Positions 1-7,360 of a stretch of DNA of 64,000 nucleotides are shown in pieces. The stretch covers positions 1,178,001 to 1,242,000 of the forward strand of contig NZ_PGEZ01000001.1 of the NCBI RefSeq assembly GCF_002797495.1, read 5' to 3'. Position 1 is the first letter of the stretch; every line of letters starts with the position of its first letter. Under the pieces are notes generated by a model. It was given only the letters and a program-made list of their open reading frames with translations, did no database searches and was not told the origin of the DNA. The translations under genes and the position numbers were made by a program. This DNA comes from Mumia flava. Its GTDB lineage: Bacteria > Actinomycetota > Actinomycetes > Propionibacteriales > Nocardioidaceae.

Positions 1-1
1 C

Positions 2-988
2 GGTCCGGTCCGCTCGCTGCTGCTGCGGCCGTGGCGGCTCGCGGCCGGCGTCTGCTTCGGGCTCGCGATCGGGACGAAGTGGGGCGCCCTGTACGTGCTC
101 GCCGCCGTCGGTGTCACGGTCTGGATCCTGGATGCGCTCGACCGGCGCGCGATCGGCGTACGGCGGGTGTGGTGGCGCTCGATGCTGTCCGACGGCCTTC
201 CCGCGTTCGTGTCGCTGGTGGTCGTGGCCCTGGTCGTGTACGTCCTCACGTGGATGGGGTTCCTGATCCACCATGACGTCTTCGCGGCGCGCTTCGGCCA
301 CGGGTACGGCGACGAGGCGCCGTGGGGGTCGTACGTCGACTCGCCGACGGGCGGGCTCTTCGGGCCGGTCGTCGACTCGCTGCGCTCGCTGTGGAACTAC
401 CACCAGATGGTCTACGCCTTCCACACCGGCGACTACCTCGCGGGCAAGACCCACCCGTACCAGTCCGACCCGTGGGGCTGGCTCCTGCTGAACCGCCCGG
501 TCGGAGTCGACGTCCAGAACGACCTCGCCGCCTCCACCGCCGGCTGCTCCGCGACCGGGGACGAGACGTGCCTGCGGCAGGTCCTCATCCTCGGGAACCC
601 GGCCGTGTGGTGGGGCGGCGCGGCTGCGCTGGCGGCGTCGGTGTGGTTCTGGATCCGTGACCGCGACTGGCGCTACGCGCTGCTGCTCGTGGTCGTGGCG
701 GCGGCGTGGCTGCCGTGGTTCATGTATGACGACCGGCCGATCTTCCTGTTCTACGCGACCGCGTTCATCCCGTTCACCTGTGCGGCGATCGCGCTGGTCG
801 CCGGTCGACTGCTGCGGTCGTCCCGGGATGCCCGGACGGTTGTCGGCCGTAATGCCGCGCCGGTCGCGCTCGGGGTGTACGTCGCTGCGGTCGCGGCCTG
901 CTTCGCGTTCTTCTTCCCGATCTGGACCGACATGATCATCGAGCACGCGGAGTGGCTGCAGCGGATGTGGTTCTCGCGCTGGATCTAG
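2..988 (+). CDS. Protein O-mannosyltransferase (GT39/PMT family), 5' truncated
   Basis: The gene starts before the window; 328 C-terminal residues are visible, ending at TAG 986-988. The family transfers mannose from polyprenyl-phosphate-mannose to secreted proteins at the membrane. Visible features are GTKWGALY near residue 25, several hydrophobic helices, and the conserved lumenal loop with NYHQMVYAFH, THPYQSDPWGW and NPAVWW, which is typical of the PMT C-terminal four-helix region. The catalytic N-terminal DE motif would lie outside the window. No gene follows on this strand; the next gene is convergent. The family call is firm. Substrate and lipid donor are inferred from actinobacterial homologues. 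Confidence 0.9.
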   Translation, partial: GPVRSLLLRPWRLAAGVCFGLAIGTKWGALYVLAAVGVTVWILDALDRRAIGVRRVWWRSMLSDGLPAFVSLVVVALVVYVLTWMGFLIHHDVFAARFGHGYGDEAPWGSYVDSPTGGLFGPVVDSLRSLWNYHQMVYAFHTGDYLAGKTHPYQSDPWGWLLLNRPVGVDVQNDLAASTAGCSATGDETCLRQVLILGNPAVWWGGAAALAASVWFWIRDRDWRYALLLVVVAAAWLPWFMYDDRPIFLFYATAFIPFTCAAIALVAGRLLRSSRDARTVVGRNAAPVALGVYVAAVAACFAFFFPIWTDMIIEHAEWLQRMWFSRWI

Positions 989-989
989 C

Positions 990-1055
990 TCGCGAGTCAC
1001 CCGCGGCGTGGTCGCGAGTCAGTCCTGGCGCCCTCGCGAGTCGCCCCTGGCGCCG
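990..1055. repeat. Three 22-bp imperfect tandem repeats
   Basis: TCGCGAGTC occurs at 990, 1012 and 1034, exactly 22 bases apart, each followed by a similar GC-rich tail containing GGCG. The array fills the convergent gap between the mannosyltransferase stop and the aldo/keto reductase stop. The TCGCGA core is self-complementary. Function unknown; it could serve as a bidirectional transcription-end signal. Confidence 0.6.
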
Positions 1056-1080
1056 CGGGTCATCCGTGCGCGCTCGCGGG

Positions 1081-1908
1081 CTAGAACTCCTCGTGCTCGT
1101 CGGGGTCCCCGCCGACGCGCGCCTGCGGACGGTCGCCGATCTGCGCCATCTCGGACTCGGACAGCCGGAACGAGAACACGTCGAGGTTCTGCGCCTGCCG
1201 CTGCGGGTCCGACGACTTCGGGATCGGGATGGTCCCGCGCTGCACGTGCCACCGCAGCACGACCTGCGCCGGCGTGACGCCGTGCTGCTGTGCGATCGCG
1301 TCGACGGTCGGGTCCGCCAGCAGGTCGGTCTTGCGTCCCAGCGGACTCCACGCCTGTGTCACGACTCCACGCTCGGCGTCGGCCGCACGCATCGCGGTCT
1401 GGGCGAAGTACGGGTGCAGCTCGATCTGGTTCACGGCCGGCTCGACCCCGGTCTCCGTCACGATCCGGTCGAGGTGGTCGGCCGTGAAGTTCGAGACCCC
1501 GATGCTGCGGACCAGCCCGTCGTCGCGCAGCATGATCATCGCCCGCCACGAGTCGACGTACTTCTCGATCCGCGGGAGCGGCCAGTGGATCAGGAACAGG
1601 TCGACGTACTCCACCCCGAGCCGCTCCCGCGACTCCGCGAACGCCCGCAACGTCGACTCGTACCCCTGGTCGTAGCCGCGCAGCTTGGTGGTGAGAACGA
1701 TCTCCTCGCGCGGGACCTCTGACGTCGCGATCCCCTCGCCGACCCCGGCCTCGTTCCCGTACTTGGCCGCCGTGTCGATCAGCCGGTAGCCCGTCTCGAT
1801 CGCGCCGCGCACCGCGCTCGCGGCCTCGCGGTCGTCCATCGGGTACGTCCCGAGCCCGATCGCCGGGAGCTCGTGGCCGTCGTTCAGCGTGATCGTCGGA
1901 GCACTCAT
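1081..1908 (-). CDS. Aldo/keto reductase (2,5-diketogluconate reductase type)
   Basis: NAD(P)H-dependent reductase of small carbonyl compounds, cytoplasmic, 275 aa, full family length. The AKR barrel signatures are present: GLGTYPM near the N-terminus, the catalytic Asp-Tyr-Lys-His set (LIDTAAKYGN, LTTKL, LIHWPL), GVSNF, NQIELHPY and the cofactor motif IPKSSDPQR. The start ATG follows GAGGCT with a 7-base gap, which fits a leaderless promoter; a GGAGG also abuts the ATG. It stands alone between the convergent mannosyltransferase gene and an unrelated SRPBCC gene. The true substrate cannot be told from sequence. Confidence 0.9.
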   Translation of the reverse strand: MSAPTITLNDGHELPAIGLGTYPMDDREAASAVRGAIETGYRLIDTAAKYGNEAGVGEGIATSEVPREEIVLTTKLRGYDQGYESTLRAFAESRERLGVEYVDLFLIHWPLPRIEKYVDSWRAMIMLRDDGLVRSIGVSNFTADHLDRIVTETGVEPAVNQIELHPYFAQTAMRAADAERGVVTQAWSPLGRKTDLLADPTVDAIAQQHGVTPAQVVLRWHVQRGTIPIPKSSDPQRQAQNLDVFSFRLSESEMAQIGDRPQARVGGDPDEHEEF

Positions 1909-1950
1909 GCCTCCGAGCCTCGCACCGAGACGCCGGTCCCGCTCGCGGGA

Positions 1951-2415
1951 TCAGACCAGGAGCTCCTCGATCCGGTCCAGCGCGGCCCGGGCGTACCCGG
2001 ACCACATCCGCGCGAACACCGGACGCGCCGCCGCGCCGATCTGCCCGGCCGGCCGCACGACCCACGACCACGTGATCCGGACCCCGGTCCCCGCCGGCTC
2101 GAACCGCCACTCGCCGTCGACCGAGGCGATCAGCCACGCCATCGGACCGCTGACGTCGTCGAGGTGGTAGCCGAACGCCGTCGGCGGATCGAGGCTCGTG
2201 AGCGTCTCGCGCACGGCGTTCCCGTCGGCCAGCCGGATCCGGCGAACCTGGCCGGGCGTCCCCCACTCGCCCTCCTGGTCGACATCGAGGATCGGGCCGA
2301 TCGCGCCGTAGCGGTGCGCGAACAGATCGGTCAGCGGCAGCGGCAGCACCGCCGCGTACGTGTCGGTGACCGGCAGCGGGTACGTGCGGGAGCGTCGCAG
2401 CGTGAACTCGGGCAT
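1951..2415 (-). CDS. SRPBCC-fold protein (polyketide cyclase/dehydrase-like)
   Basis: 154 aa. It has the pattern of START-like helix-grip proteins: an N-terminal beta strand with a DLF-type helix, a central run of strands around TAFGYHLDDVSGPMAW and WRFEPAGTGVRITWSW, and a long C-terminal helix ending DRIEELLV. Such proteins bind small hydrophobic ligands; no catalytic residue can be assigned. The ATG is preceded by TAACGT six bases upstream, so a leaderless start is likely. That hexamer overlaps the stop of the upstream CGNR gene, so the two may be read together or separately. Confidence 0.75.
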   Translation of the reverse strand: MPEFTLRRSRTYPLPVTDTYAAVLPLPLTDLFAHRYGAIGPILDVDQEGEWGTPGQVRRIRLADGNAVRETLTSLDPPTAFGYHLDDVSGPMAWLIASVDGEWRFEPAGTGVRITWSWVVRPAGQIGAAARPVFARMWSGYARAALDRIEELLV

Positions 2416-2424
2416 GCGCCGACG

Positions 2425-2970
2425 TTAGCGGCCCGGCGACCGCGTGCGCTCGCGGTGGCGCCGGACGGCGGCGCGGTTCGCGCAGCGCACCGAGCAGAAC
2501 CGCTGCCGCCCGTTGCGCGTGACGTCGACGACCACCGCGCGGCAGGGGTCGCCGGGAGCCGACCCGGCCTCGCAGCGGCGCAAGCGGTGCATCCCACGGG
2601 TCGTCAGGTGCAGGGCCGTCCCCACGCTGATCACCGCACGCAGCACGTGCGGGAGCGCGTCGTTGCGATCGCGGTAGTGCAGGTGCCAGCCCTCGTCGTC
2701 GTGGTCGGTCATCCGTGGGTACGCCGCCGCGGACGCCATCACCGCGTTCAGCAGCTGCGCACGCTCGTCGGGCTCGTCGGCATCCACCACGCCCAGCCAC
2801 TCGTCGATCACCGTCCGGACGTCGCGATGGTCGTCCGGGCCCTCGGAGAACGCCAGCGTCATCCCGAACTCACGGGTGCGGGCCTCGATCCCACGACGGT
2901 CGTCCGGCCAGTCGTTCGCCAGTGACGCAGCGAGCAGGACCGCGTACTCGCCGTAAGGGTTGAGATGCAC
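2425..2970 (-). CDS. CGNR zinc-finger (ABATE domain) putative regulator
   Basis: 181 aa from GTG 2970. The N-terminal half matches the ABATE stress domain, which begins HLNPYGEYAVLLAASLAN. The C-terminal part carries the CGNR zinc finger: RRCEAG, a Cys near DPCRAVV, FCSVRCANRAAVRRHR. The residues Cys, Cys, Cys and Cys are the expected metal ligands. Members are presumed DNA-binding regulators. The start was chosen because HLNPYGEY is the usual family N-terminus and TGTAAT lies 6 bases before the GTG, a leaderless promoter arrangement. An upstream ATG at 3003 is in frame but would add a non-conserved 11-residue extension. Confidence 0.82.
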   Translation of the reverse strand: MHLNPYGEYAVLLAASLANDWPDDRRGIEARTREFGMTLAFSEGPDDHRDVRTVIDEWLGVVDADEPDERAQLLNAVMASAAAYPRMTDHDDEGWHLHYRDRNDALPHVLRAVISVGTALHLTTRGMHRLRRCEAGSAPGDPCRAVVVDVTRNGRQRFCSVRCANRAAVRRHRERTRSPGR

Positions 2971-2995
2971 AAGACCATTACAGCACGCTGGAGGC

Positions 2996-3217
2996 ATGCA
3001 CACCAGAGAGCGCCCGCAGCAGCCGCCCGCACCGCCCGAGCCCCACCCCCACGCGTGGGTCGTCGAGTCGCAGCACCCGACGTCGGACGGGTACGTCGTC
3101 TACGTCCGCTGCATCACGTGCGGCCGCCGTCGCGTCGACGTCCAGCCCGACGAGTACGCGGCCGCACGACCGCTGACACGGGAGATCGGCGCGATCCGCA
3201 GCGCCGGCAGCACCTGA
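2996..3217 (+). CDS. Small hypothetical protein with CxxC motif
   Basis: 73 aa from ATG 2996; TGGAGG ends immediately before the start. It is proline- and histidine-rich at the N-terminus (QPPAPPEPHPHAWVVES). A core follows, HPTSDGYVVYVRCITCGRRRVDV, read here only as two parts: DGYVVYVRC and ITCGRRRVDV. The CxxC pair could bind metal. It is divergent from the CGNR gene, with starts 25 bases apart, so the promoters overlap. No named family is recognised. Small actinobacterial proteins with this Trp-Val-Glu-Ser/CxxC pattern are seen near CGNR genes, but that is recollection, not a search. Confidence 0.7.
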   Translation: MHTRERPQQPPAPPEPHPHAWVVESQHPTSDGYVVYVRCITCGRRRVDVQPDEYAAARPLTREIGAIRSAGST

Positions 3218-3222
3218 GACGC

Positions 3223-3256
3223 ACGAAGGCCGGACCCGACGGGATCCGGCCTTCGT
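3223..3256. terminator. Bidirectional terminator-like hairpin
   Basis: A 12-bp arm at 3223-3234 (ACGAAGGCCGGA) pairs with 3245-3256 around a 10-base loop. It lies between the small + strand gene and tRNA-Ala read from the other strand. No clear T-tract follows, as is common in high-GC actinobacteria. Confidence 0.75.
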
Positions 3257-3279
3257 CGATCTCGCGCGAGATCAGCGGG

Positions 3280-3352
3280 TGGAGCTACGGGGATTCGAAC
3301 CCCGGACCTTCTCATTGCGAACGAGACGCGCTACCAACTGCGCCATAGCCCC
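3280..3352 (-). tRNA. tRNA-Ala (anticodon CGC)
   Basis: The 73-nt cloverleaf was read on the minus strand. Acceptor GGGGCTA pairs with TAGCTCC (one G-T). The D stem is GCGC/GCGC, the anticodon stem TCTCG/TGAGA with loop TTCGCAA (anticodon CGC, positions 34-36), and the T stem CGGGG/CCCCG with loop TTCGAAT. The discriminator is A. CCA is not encoded. It decodes the alanine codon GCG, common in this genome. Confidence 0.97.
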
Positions 3353-3408
3353 AAAGCACGTCCGAGACTACCACGCAGCCCGACCGCCTCAAGCGTGGGG
3401 GGCCGCCC

Positions 3409-4464
3409 TCAGTCACCGACCGCGCGCCGCGCCTCGCGGGCTGCGTCACGGTCGTCGGAGGACTCGTCGGACGACGTGAACTCGACCGTCCGTACGGTCC
3501 TCGCCGCGGGCTTCGTCACGTAGGTCGGGAGGGTCACGGGGACGGGATCCCACAGCGTCGTGCCGGTCGTCGTGGTCACCGCGACCGCGTCGACGATCTG
3601 CTGATCGAGGTCGCCCTCGCGCAGCGGCTGCTCCTCCATCACGTTCTTGCGCGGCGGCTCGATGTCGCCGATCTGGCCCGACAGCACCACGGTCGCTTCG
3701 TCGTCGGGATCGACGGCCAGCGCGGCCGTGCCAGGGCGACGCGCCTTCGGCTGCTTCGCGACGGGCTTCTTCGACGGGGGCCTCTTCGACGACGGCGTCC
3801 TCGACCGCGGCTTCTGCGCGGGTCGCCCGGCACGCGGGCGCGCCGTGATGCCGCGCTCCTGCCGCACCATCACCCGGCACAGCACCAGCCAGGCCACGAC
3901 CAGCCCGGACGGGATGGCCACCGACCACGGGAGCAGGACGCCCGTGCCTGCGAGCACCCCCACGACGAGCGTCGCGAGGAGCAGCACGCCGAGCACCCGG
4001 CGTCGCCGACGGGCCGCACGCCGTGCGGCGGCGCGGTTGCGCGGGCGGGGCCGCGGGGTCGTCGTCGCGGTGGACGCCACCGGGGCCCGGGCCGCGTCGG
4101 ACCCCTCCGTGCTGTCGGGGGCGTCGGACTCGTCGCCCTCCTCGGCGACGGCCTCGTCCGCCGCCTCCGGCTCGCTCTCGTCCGCGTCCGGCGCGCCGGA
4201 GTCGGCCTCAGCGGTCTCGTCGGTGACCGGCGGCGCGGGCTGGTCCTGCACGCGCTCCACCGCGAGCGAACGGGAGGCGCTCGCCGGCGCGTCCGCACCG
4301 TCGTCGGCCTCGTCGTCGCGGCGGTGCGTCAGCACCCGCAGCGCATGGGAGAACGTCGTGATCGAGCCGTCGCGGGTCGCCTCCTCGTGCCGTCGCAGCG
4401 CGAGCGGCACGCCGTACGCCACCCAGACGGCGATCACGGCTGCGAAGATCAGGCCCGTACCCAC
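3409..4464 (-). CDS. glpR: SepX/GlpR divisome membrane protein (Glp receptor)
   Basis: 351 aa from GTG 4464. An N-terminal membrane helix (LIFAAVIAVWVAYGVPLAL) is followed by an acidic low-complexity linker, a basic patch, two adjacent central helices around residues 155-195, a Lys/Arg/Pro-rich stretch and a C-terminal segment. This matches the actinobacterial SepX/GlpR family, whose members locate to the septum and, in Corynebacterium, bind the gephyrin-like protein Glp. The glp gene lies in the same gene run (6130-7350), supporting the call. TACCGT stands 7 bases before the GTG, so transcription may also start here independently of the upstream genes. Confidence 0.88.
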   Translation of the reverse strand: MGTGLIFAAVIAVWVAYGVPLALRRHEEATRDGSITTFSHALRVLTHRRDDEADDGADAPASASRSLAVERVQDQPAPPVTDETAEADSGAPDADESEPEAADEAVAEEGDESDAPDSTEGSDAARAPVASTATTTPRPRPRNRAAARRAARRRRRVLGVLLLATLVVGVLAGTGVLLPWSVAIPSGLVVAWLVLCRVMVRQERGITARPRAGRPAQKPRSRTPSSKRPPSKKPVAKQPKARRPGTAALAVDPDDEATVVLSGQIGDIEPPRKNVMEEQPLREGDLDQQIVDAVAVTTTTGTTLWDPVPVTLPTYVTKPAARTVRTVEFTSSDESSDDRDAAREARRAVGD

Positions 4465-4545
4465 GGACAGAACGGTACGTGTCGCGCGCCCTCGTCCCGC
4501 TCTTCTCGCTCGGTGTGTCGCAACCTCCGCCGAGCCGCCGCGCGC

Positions 4546-5127
4546 TCAGCGCTCGACCGGGTGCGCATCCACGCGGCCGACGAGACCCCCGGGTCCGACG
4601 TCCTCGGCCGTCGCCGCGAACAGCACGTGGTCGCGCCACGCACCGTCGATGTGGAGGTACCGACGCGCCAGCCCGACCCGCTCGAGCCCCAGCTTCTCGA
4701 CGACCCGCAGGCTCGAGCGGTTCTCCGGCCGGATCGCGATCTCGATCCGGTGCAGGCCCACGGTCTCGAAGCAGTGGTCCATCGCCATCGCGACCGCCAG
4801 CGTGGTGATCCCACGCCCGGCGTACGGGCGCGCGACCCAGTAGCCGATCTGAGCCCACCGCGCCGATCCCCAGGTGATCCCGGAGACGGTGACCTGGCCG
4901 ACCATCCGCCCGTCCCAGGTCGAGACGAACGGCAGCGAGCGGCCCTGAGCAGCCTGGCGCCGCAGGGCGCGGACCATCGAGCGGTAGGAGCGAGCGGAGT
5001 ACTCGGCACCGGGCGGCATCGTCGCCTCCCACGGCCCGAGCCAGGTCGCGGACTCGCGCCGCAGCTGCGCCCACACCCGGACGTCGCCGCGGGTGATCGG
5101 CCGCAACCCGACCCGTCCGTGCGCCAA
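4546..5127 (-). CDS. GNAT acetyltransferase (RimJ type)
   Basis: 193 aa from TTG 5127. The GNAT core is clear: VGLRPITRGDVRVW as strand 1, ARWAQIGYWVARPYAGRGI containing the acetyl-CoA pyrophosphate loop (RPYAGRGI), and ENRSSLRVVEKLGLERVG. RimJ-like enzymes acetylate protein N-termini; the target is unknown. Homologues usually begin with a WPxxL segment, encoded here upstream of the TTG in GGWPATL. The in-frame CTG at 5151, whose TG overlaps the TGA of the preceding mog gene, may therefore be the true start. The gene is in the actinobacterial glp block. Confidence 0.85.
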   Translation of the reverse strand: MAHGRVGLRPITRGDVRVWAQLRRESATWLGPWEATMPPGAEYSARSYRSMVRALRRQAAQGRSLPFVSTWDGRMVGQVTVSGITWGSARWAQIGYWVARPYAGRGITTLAVAMAMDHCFETVGLHRIEIAIRPENRSSLRVVEKLGLERVGLARRYLHIDGAWRDHVLFAATAEDVGPGGLVGRVDAHPVER

Positions 5128-5147
5128 CGTCGCCGGCCAGCCCCCGG

Positions 5148-5642
5148 TCAGGATCCACCGTCCTGTCCCCGCGGGTGGTCGCCGCCCGCGACCTGGTCCA
5201 CCGCGTGCCGCAGGATCGGCTCCAGGACCGCGAGACCGTCGCGCACCCCGCCGGACGACCCGGGCAGGTTCACGATCACGGTCCGGTCGGCGACTCCGGC
5301 GACGCCCCGCGACAGCGCCGCGGTGGGCACCCCCTGCGCCACCCCGTACGCCCGGATCGCCTCGGCGATCCCCGGGATCGCGCGCTCGATCACGTACCCG
5401 GTCATCTCCGGCGTCTGGTCCGTGGGGCTGATCCCGGTCCCGCCGGTCGTCAGCACCACCTCGTAGCCCACGTCGACGGCCTCGCGCAGCGCCTCCTCGA
5501 CCGGCAGCCCGTCGGGGACGACGAGCGGGTCGTCGACCTCGAACCCCCAGCCCCGCAGCGCCTCCACGATCAGCGGGCCACCGGTGTCGGCGTAGACACC
5601 GGCCGCCGCACGGTTCGAGCAGGTCACCACGAGCGCCTTCAC
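5148..5642 (-). CDS. MogA/MoaB family molybdopterin adenylyltransferase-like protein
   Basis: 164 aa from GTG 5642. The family adenylylates molybdopterin before metal insertion, or binds it. The MoCF_biosynth signatures are visible: [29 protein letters not shown] (the TGGTG phosphate/pterin loop) and [14 protein letters not shown]. The start overlaps the moaC stop by four bases (GTGA), so translation is coupled. Upstream in-frame sequence only reads out of frame through moaC and was rejected as an extension. With moaC and glp it supplies the later molybdenum-cofactor steps. Confidence 0.92.
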   Translation of the reverse strand: MKALVVTCSNRAAAGVYADTGGPLIVEALRGWGFEVDDPLVVPDGLPVEEALREAVDVGYEVVLTTGGTGISPTDQTPEMTGYVIERAIPGIAEAIRAYGVAQGVPTAALSRGVAGVADRTVIVNLPGSSGGVRDGLAVLEPILRHAVDQVAGGDHPRGQDGGS

Positions 5643-6130
5643 AACGACCAGTCCCCGCTCTTCCCGCCGCTCTTCGACGTCACCGTCACGTCGGTCACGA
5701 CCGCGTGCTTGTCGACCGCCTTGGTCATGTCGATCACCGTCAGCGCGGCCACGCTGACCGCGGTCAGCGCCTCCATCTCCACGCCCGTACGGCCGGTGGT
5801 GCGGACCGTCGCCGCGATGTCCACGCCCGCGTCGACGACCTCCAGCTCCACCTCCACGCCACTGATCGGGAGCGGATGGCACAGCGGGACCAGGTCCGGG
5901 GTCCGCTTCGCAGCCATGATCCCCGCGACCCGGGCTACCCCGAGCGCATCGCCCTTGGGGACGTCGCCGGATCGCAGCAGCGACACCACCTCCGCGGACA
6001 GCCGGACCCGGCCGCGCGCGGTCGCGACCCGCTTCGTCACGTCCTTCTCGGACACGTCGACCATCCGGGCCGCACCCGACTCGTCGACGTGCGTGAGACG
6101 CGGCTCGGCGGGCTGGCTGCCGGCCGACAT
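5639..6130 (-). CDS. moaC: Cyclic pyranopterin monophosphate synthase MoaC
   Basis: 163 aa from ATG 6130, which overlaps the glp stop by one base (TGATG). MoaC converts the MoaA product to cyclic pyranopterin monophosphate, the first committed cofactor intermediate. Conserved segments are [31 protein letters not shown] and [20 protein letters not shown], followed by DMTKAVDK; the last includes the active-site lysine and aspartate region. Length fits the family. No moaA, moaD or moaE is in the window, so the pathway is completed elsewhere if it is active. Confidence 0.96.
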   Translation of the reverse strand: MSAGSQPAEPRLTHVDESGAARMVDVSEKDVTKRVATARGRVRLSAEVVSLLRSGDVPKGDALGVARVAGIMAAKRTPDLVPLCHPLPISGVEVELEVVDAGVDIAATVRTTGRTGVEMEALTAVSVAALTVIDMTKAVDKHAVVTDVTVTSKSGGKSGDWSL

Positions 6131-7350
6131 CAGAACTCCCGGTCCAGCACGAGGACCCTCGCCGTGTCCCCGACGTGCAGGGCGGTCTCGTCCTCCTCGA
6201 TCACGACCAGGCAGTTCGCCCGGGCGAGACCCGCGACCAGGTGCGACCCCGGTCCGCTGACCGGCGTCACCCGAGCGCCGCGCTGGGACACCTCGAACCA
6301 TCCGCGGAGGTACTGGCGACGACCCGCGGGCGAGCGCAGCTCCTCGGTCAACGTGGCCTGCACCATCGGTCGGCGGTACGGCAGCATCCCCATCATCCGC
6401 CGGAGCATCGGCAGGACGAAGACCTCGAACGACACGTACGACGAGACCGGGTTGCCGGGCAGCGTGACGATCGGCGTACGGTCCTCACCCACCGTGCCGA
6501 AGCCCTGCGGCTTCCCCGGCTGCATCGCGACCTCGCAGAACTCGACCGAGCCGAGATCGGCCAGCGCCGCCTTGACCACGTCGTAGCTGCCCTTGCTGAT
6601 CCCGCCGCTGGTGACGACCAGATCCGCCCGCACGAGCTGGTCACCGAGCAGGTCGGCGAACTCGCGCGGATCGTCCGACGTGATCCCGACGCGGTACGAG
6701 ATCGCGCCCGCCGCCCGCGCACACGCCGCGAGCATGTAGCTGTTGCCGTCGTAGATCGAGTCGTAGTCGAGCCGGGCCCCGGGCTCGCGCAGCTCCGAGC
6801 CGGTCGAGATCACCACGACCCGCGGTCGGGGGCGCGCGCGCAGCCGTGGGAACCCCAGCGACGCGAGCAGCCCCACCTCACGCGGCCCGAGTGCCTTCCC
6901 GGCCTCGGCGACCACCTCGCCGGCCGCGACGTCCTCGCCGGCGGGCCGGACGTTCTCCCCGGCTCGCCGGGCCTGGTGGATGGCGACCGTCGCCTCGCCG
7001 CCGTCGGTGAGCTCGACCGGGATCACGGTGTCCGCGCCGGACGGCATCGGGGCGCCGGTCATGATCTTGATCGCCGTCCCCGACGTCAGCGCCGTCGGAG
7101 AGGACGAGCCGGCGGCCTGCTCCCCCACGACCGGCAGCTCGACCGGGTAGTCGCGGTTCGCGCCCTGCACGTCGGAGGCCCGGACCGCGTACCCGTCCAT
7201 CGCGGAGTTCGTGAAGCGCGGCAGGTCGATCGGACTGACGACGTCGTCGACCATCGGCAGGCCCAGCGACTCCAGCAGCGGCTGCTCGTACGGCTGGAGC
7301 GGACCCACCAGCTCGAGCAGCGCCTCGAGGTGCTCGTCGACGGTACGCAT
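6130..7350 (-). CDS. glp: Gephyrin-like molybdotransferase Glp (MoeA family)
   Basis: 406 aa. The MoeA fold is evident: [71 protein letters not shown] and [16 protein letters not shown], ending with the small C-terminal barrel. MoeA enzymes insert molybdate. The actinobacterial Glp copy beside glpR has also been shown in Corynebacterium to join the division site through GlpR and Wag31. TAGGCT lies 7 bases before the ATG, overlapping the end of the uridylyltransferase gene, so it probably has its own leaderless promoter. Whether this copy is catalytic, structural or both cannot be read from sequence. Confidence 0.92.
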   Translation of the reverse strand: MRTVDEHLEALLELVGPLQPYEQPLLESLGLPMVDDVVSPIDLPRFTNSAMDGYAVRASDVQGANRDYPVELPVVGEQAAGSSSPTALTSGTAIKIMTGAPMPSGADTVIPVELTDGGEATVAIHQARRAGENVRPAGEDVAAGEVVAEAGKALGPREVGLLASLGFPRLRARPRPRVVVISTGSELREPGARLDYDSIYDGNSYMLAACARAAGAISYRVGITSDDPREFADLLGDQLVRADLVVTSGGISKGSYDVVKAALADLGSVEFCEVAMQPGKPQGFGTVGEDRTPIVTLPGNPVSSYVSFEVFVLPMLRRMMGMLPYRRPMVQATLTEELRSPAGRRQYLRGWFEVSQRGARVTPVSGPGSHLVAGLARANCLVVIEEDETALHVGDTARVLVLDREF

Positions 7351-7360
7351 GAGCGACAGC

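Noticed and set aside
1019-2800. 593-codon minus-strand open frame over the reductase and CGNR genes
   Set aside because: Wrong-frame shadow of the three real genes; low-complexity Arg/Gly/Ala composition.
3647-4843. Plus-strand open frame opposite glpR and the acetyltransferase
   Set aside because: Ser/Arg/Thr-rich antisense frame with no start signal; both minus-strand proteins are recognisable.
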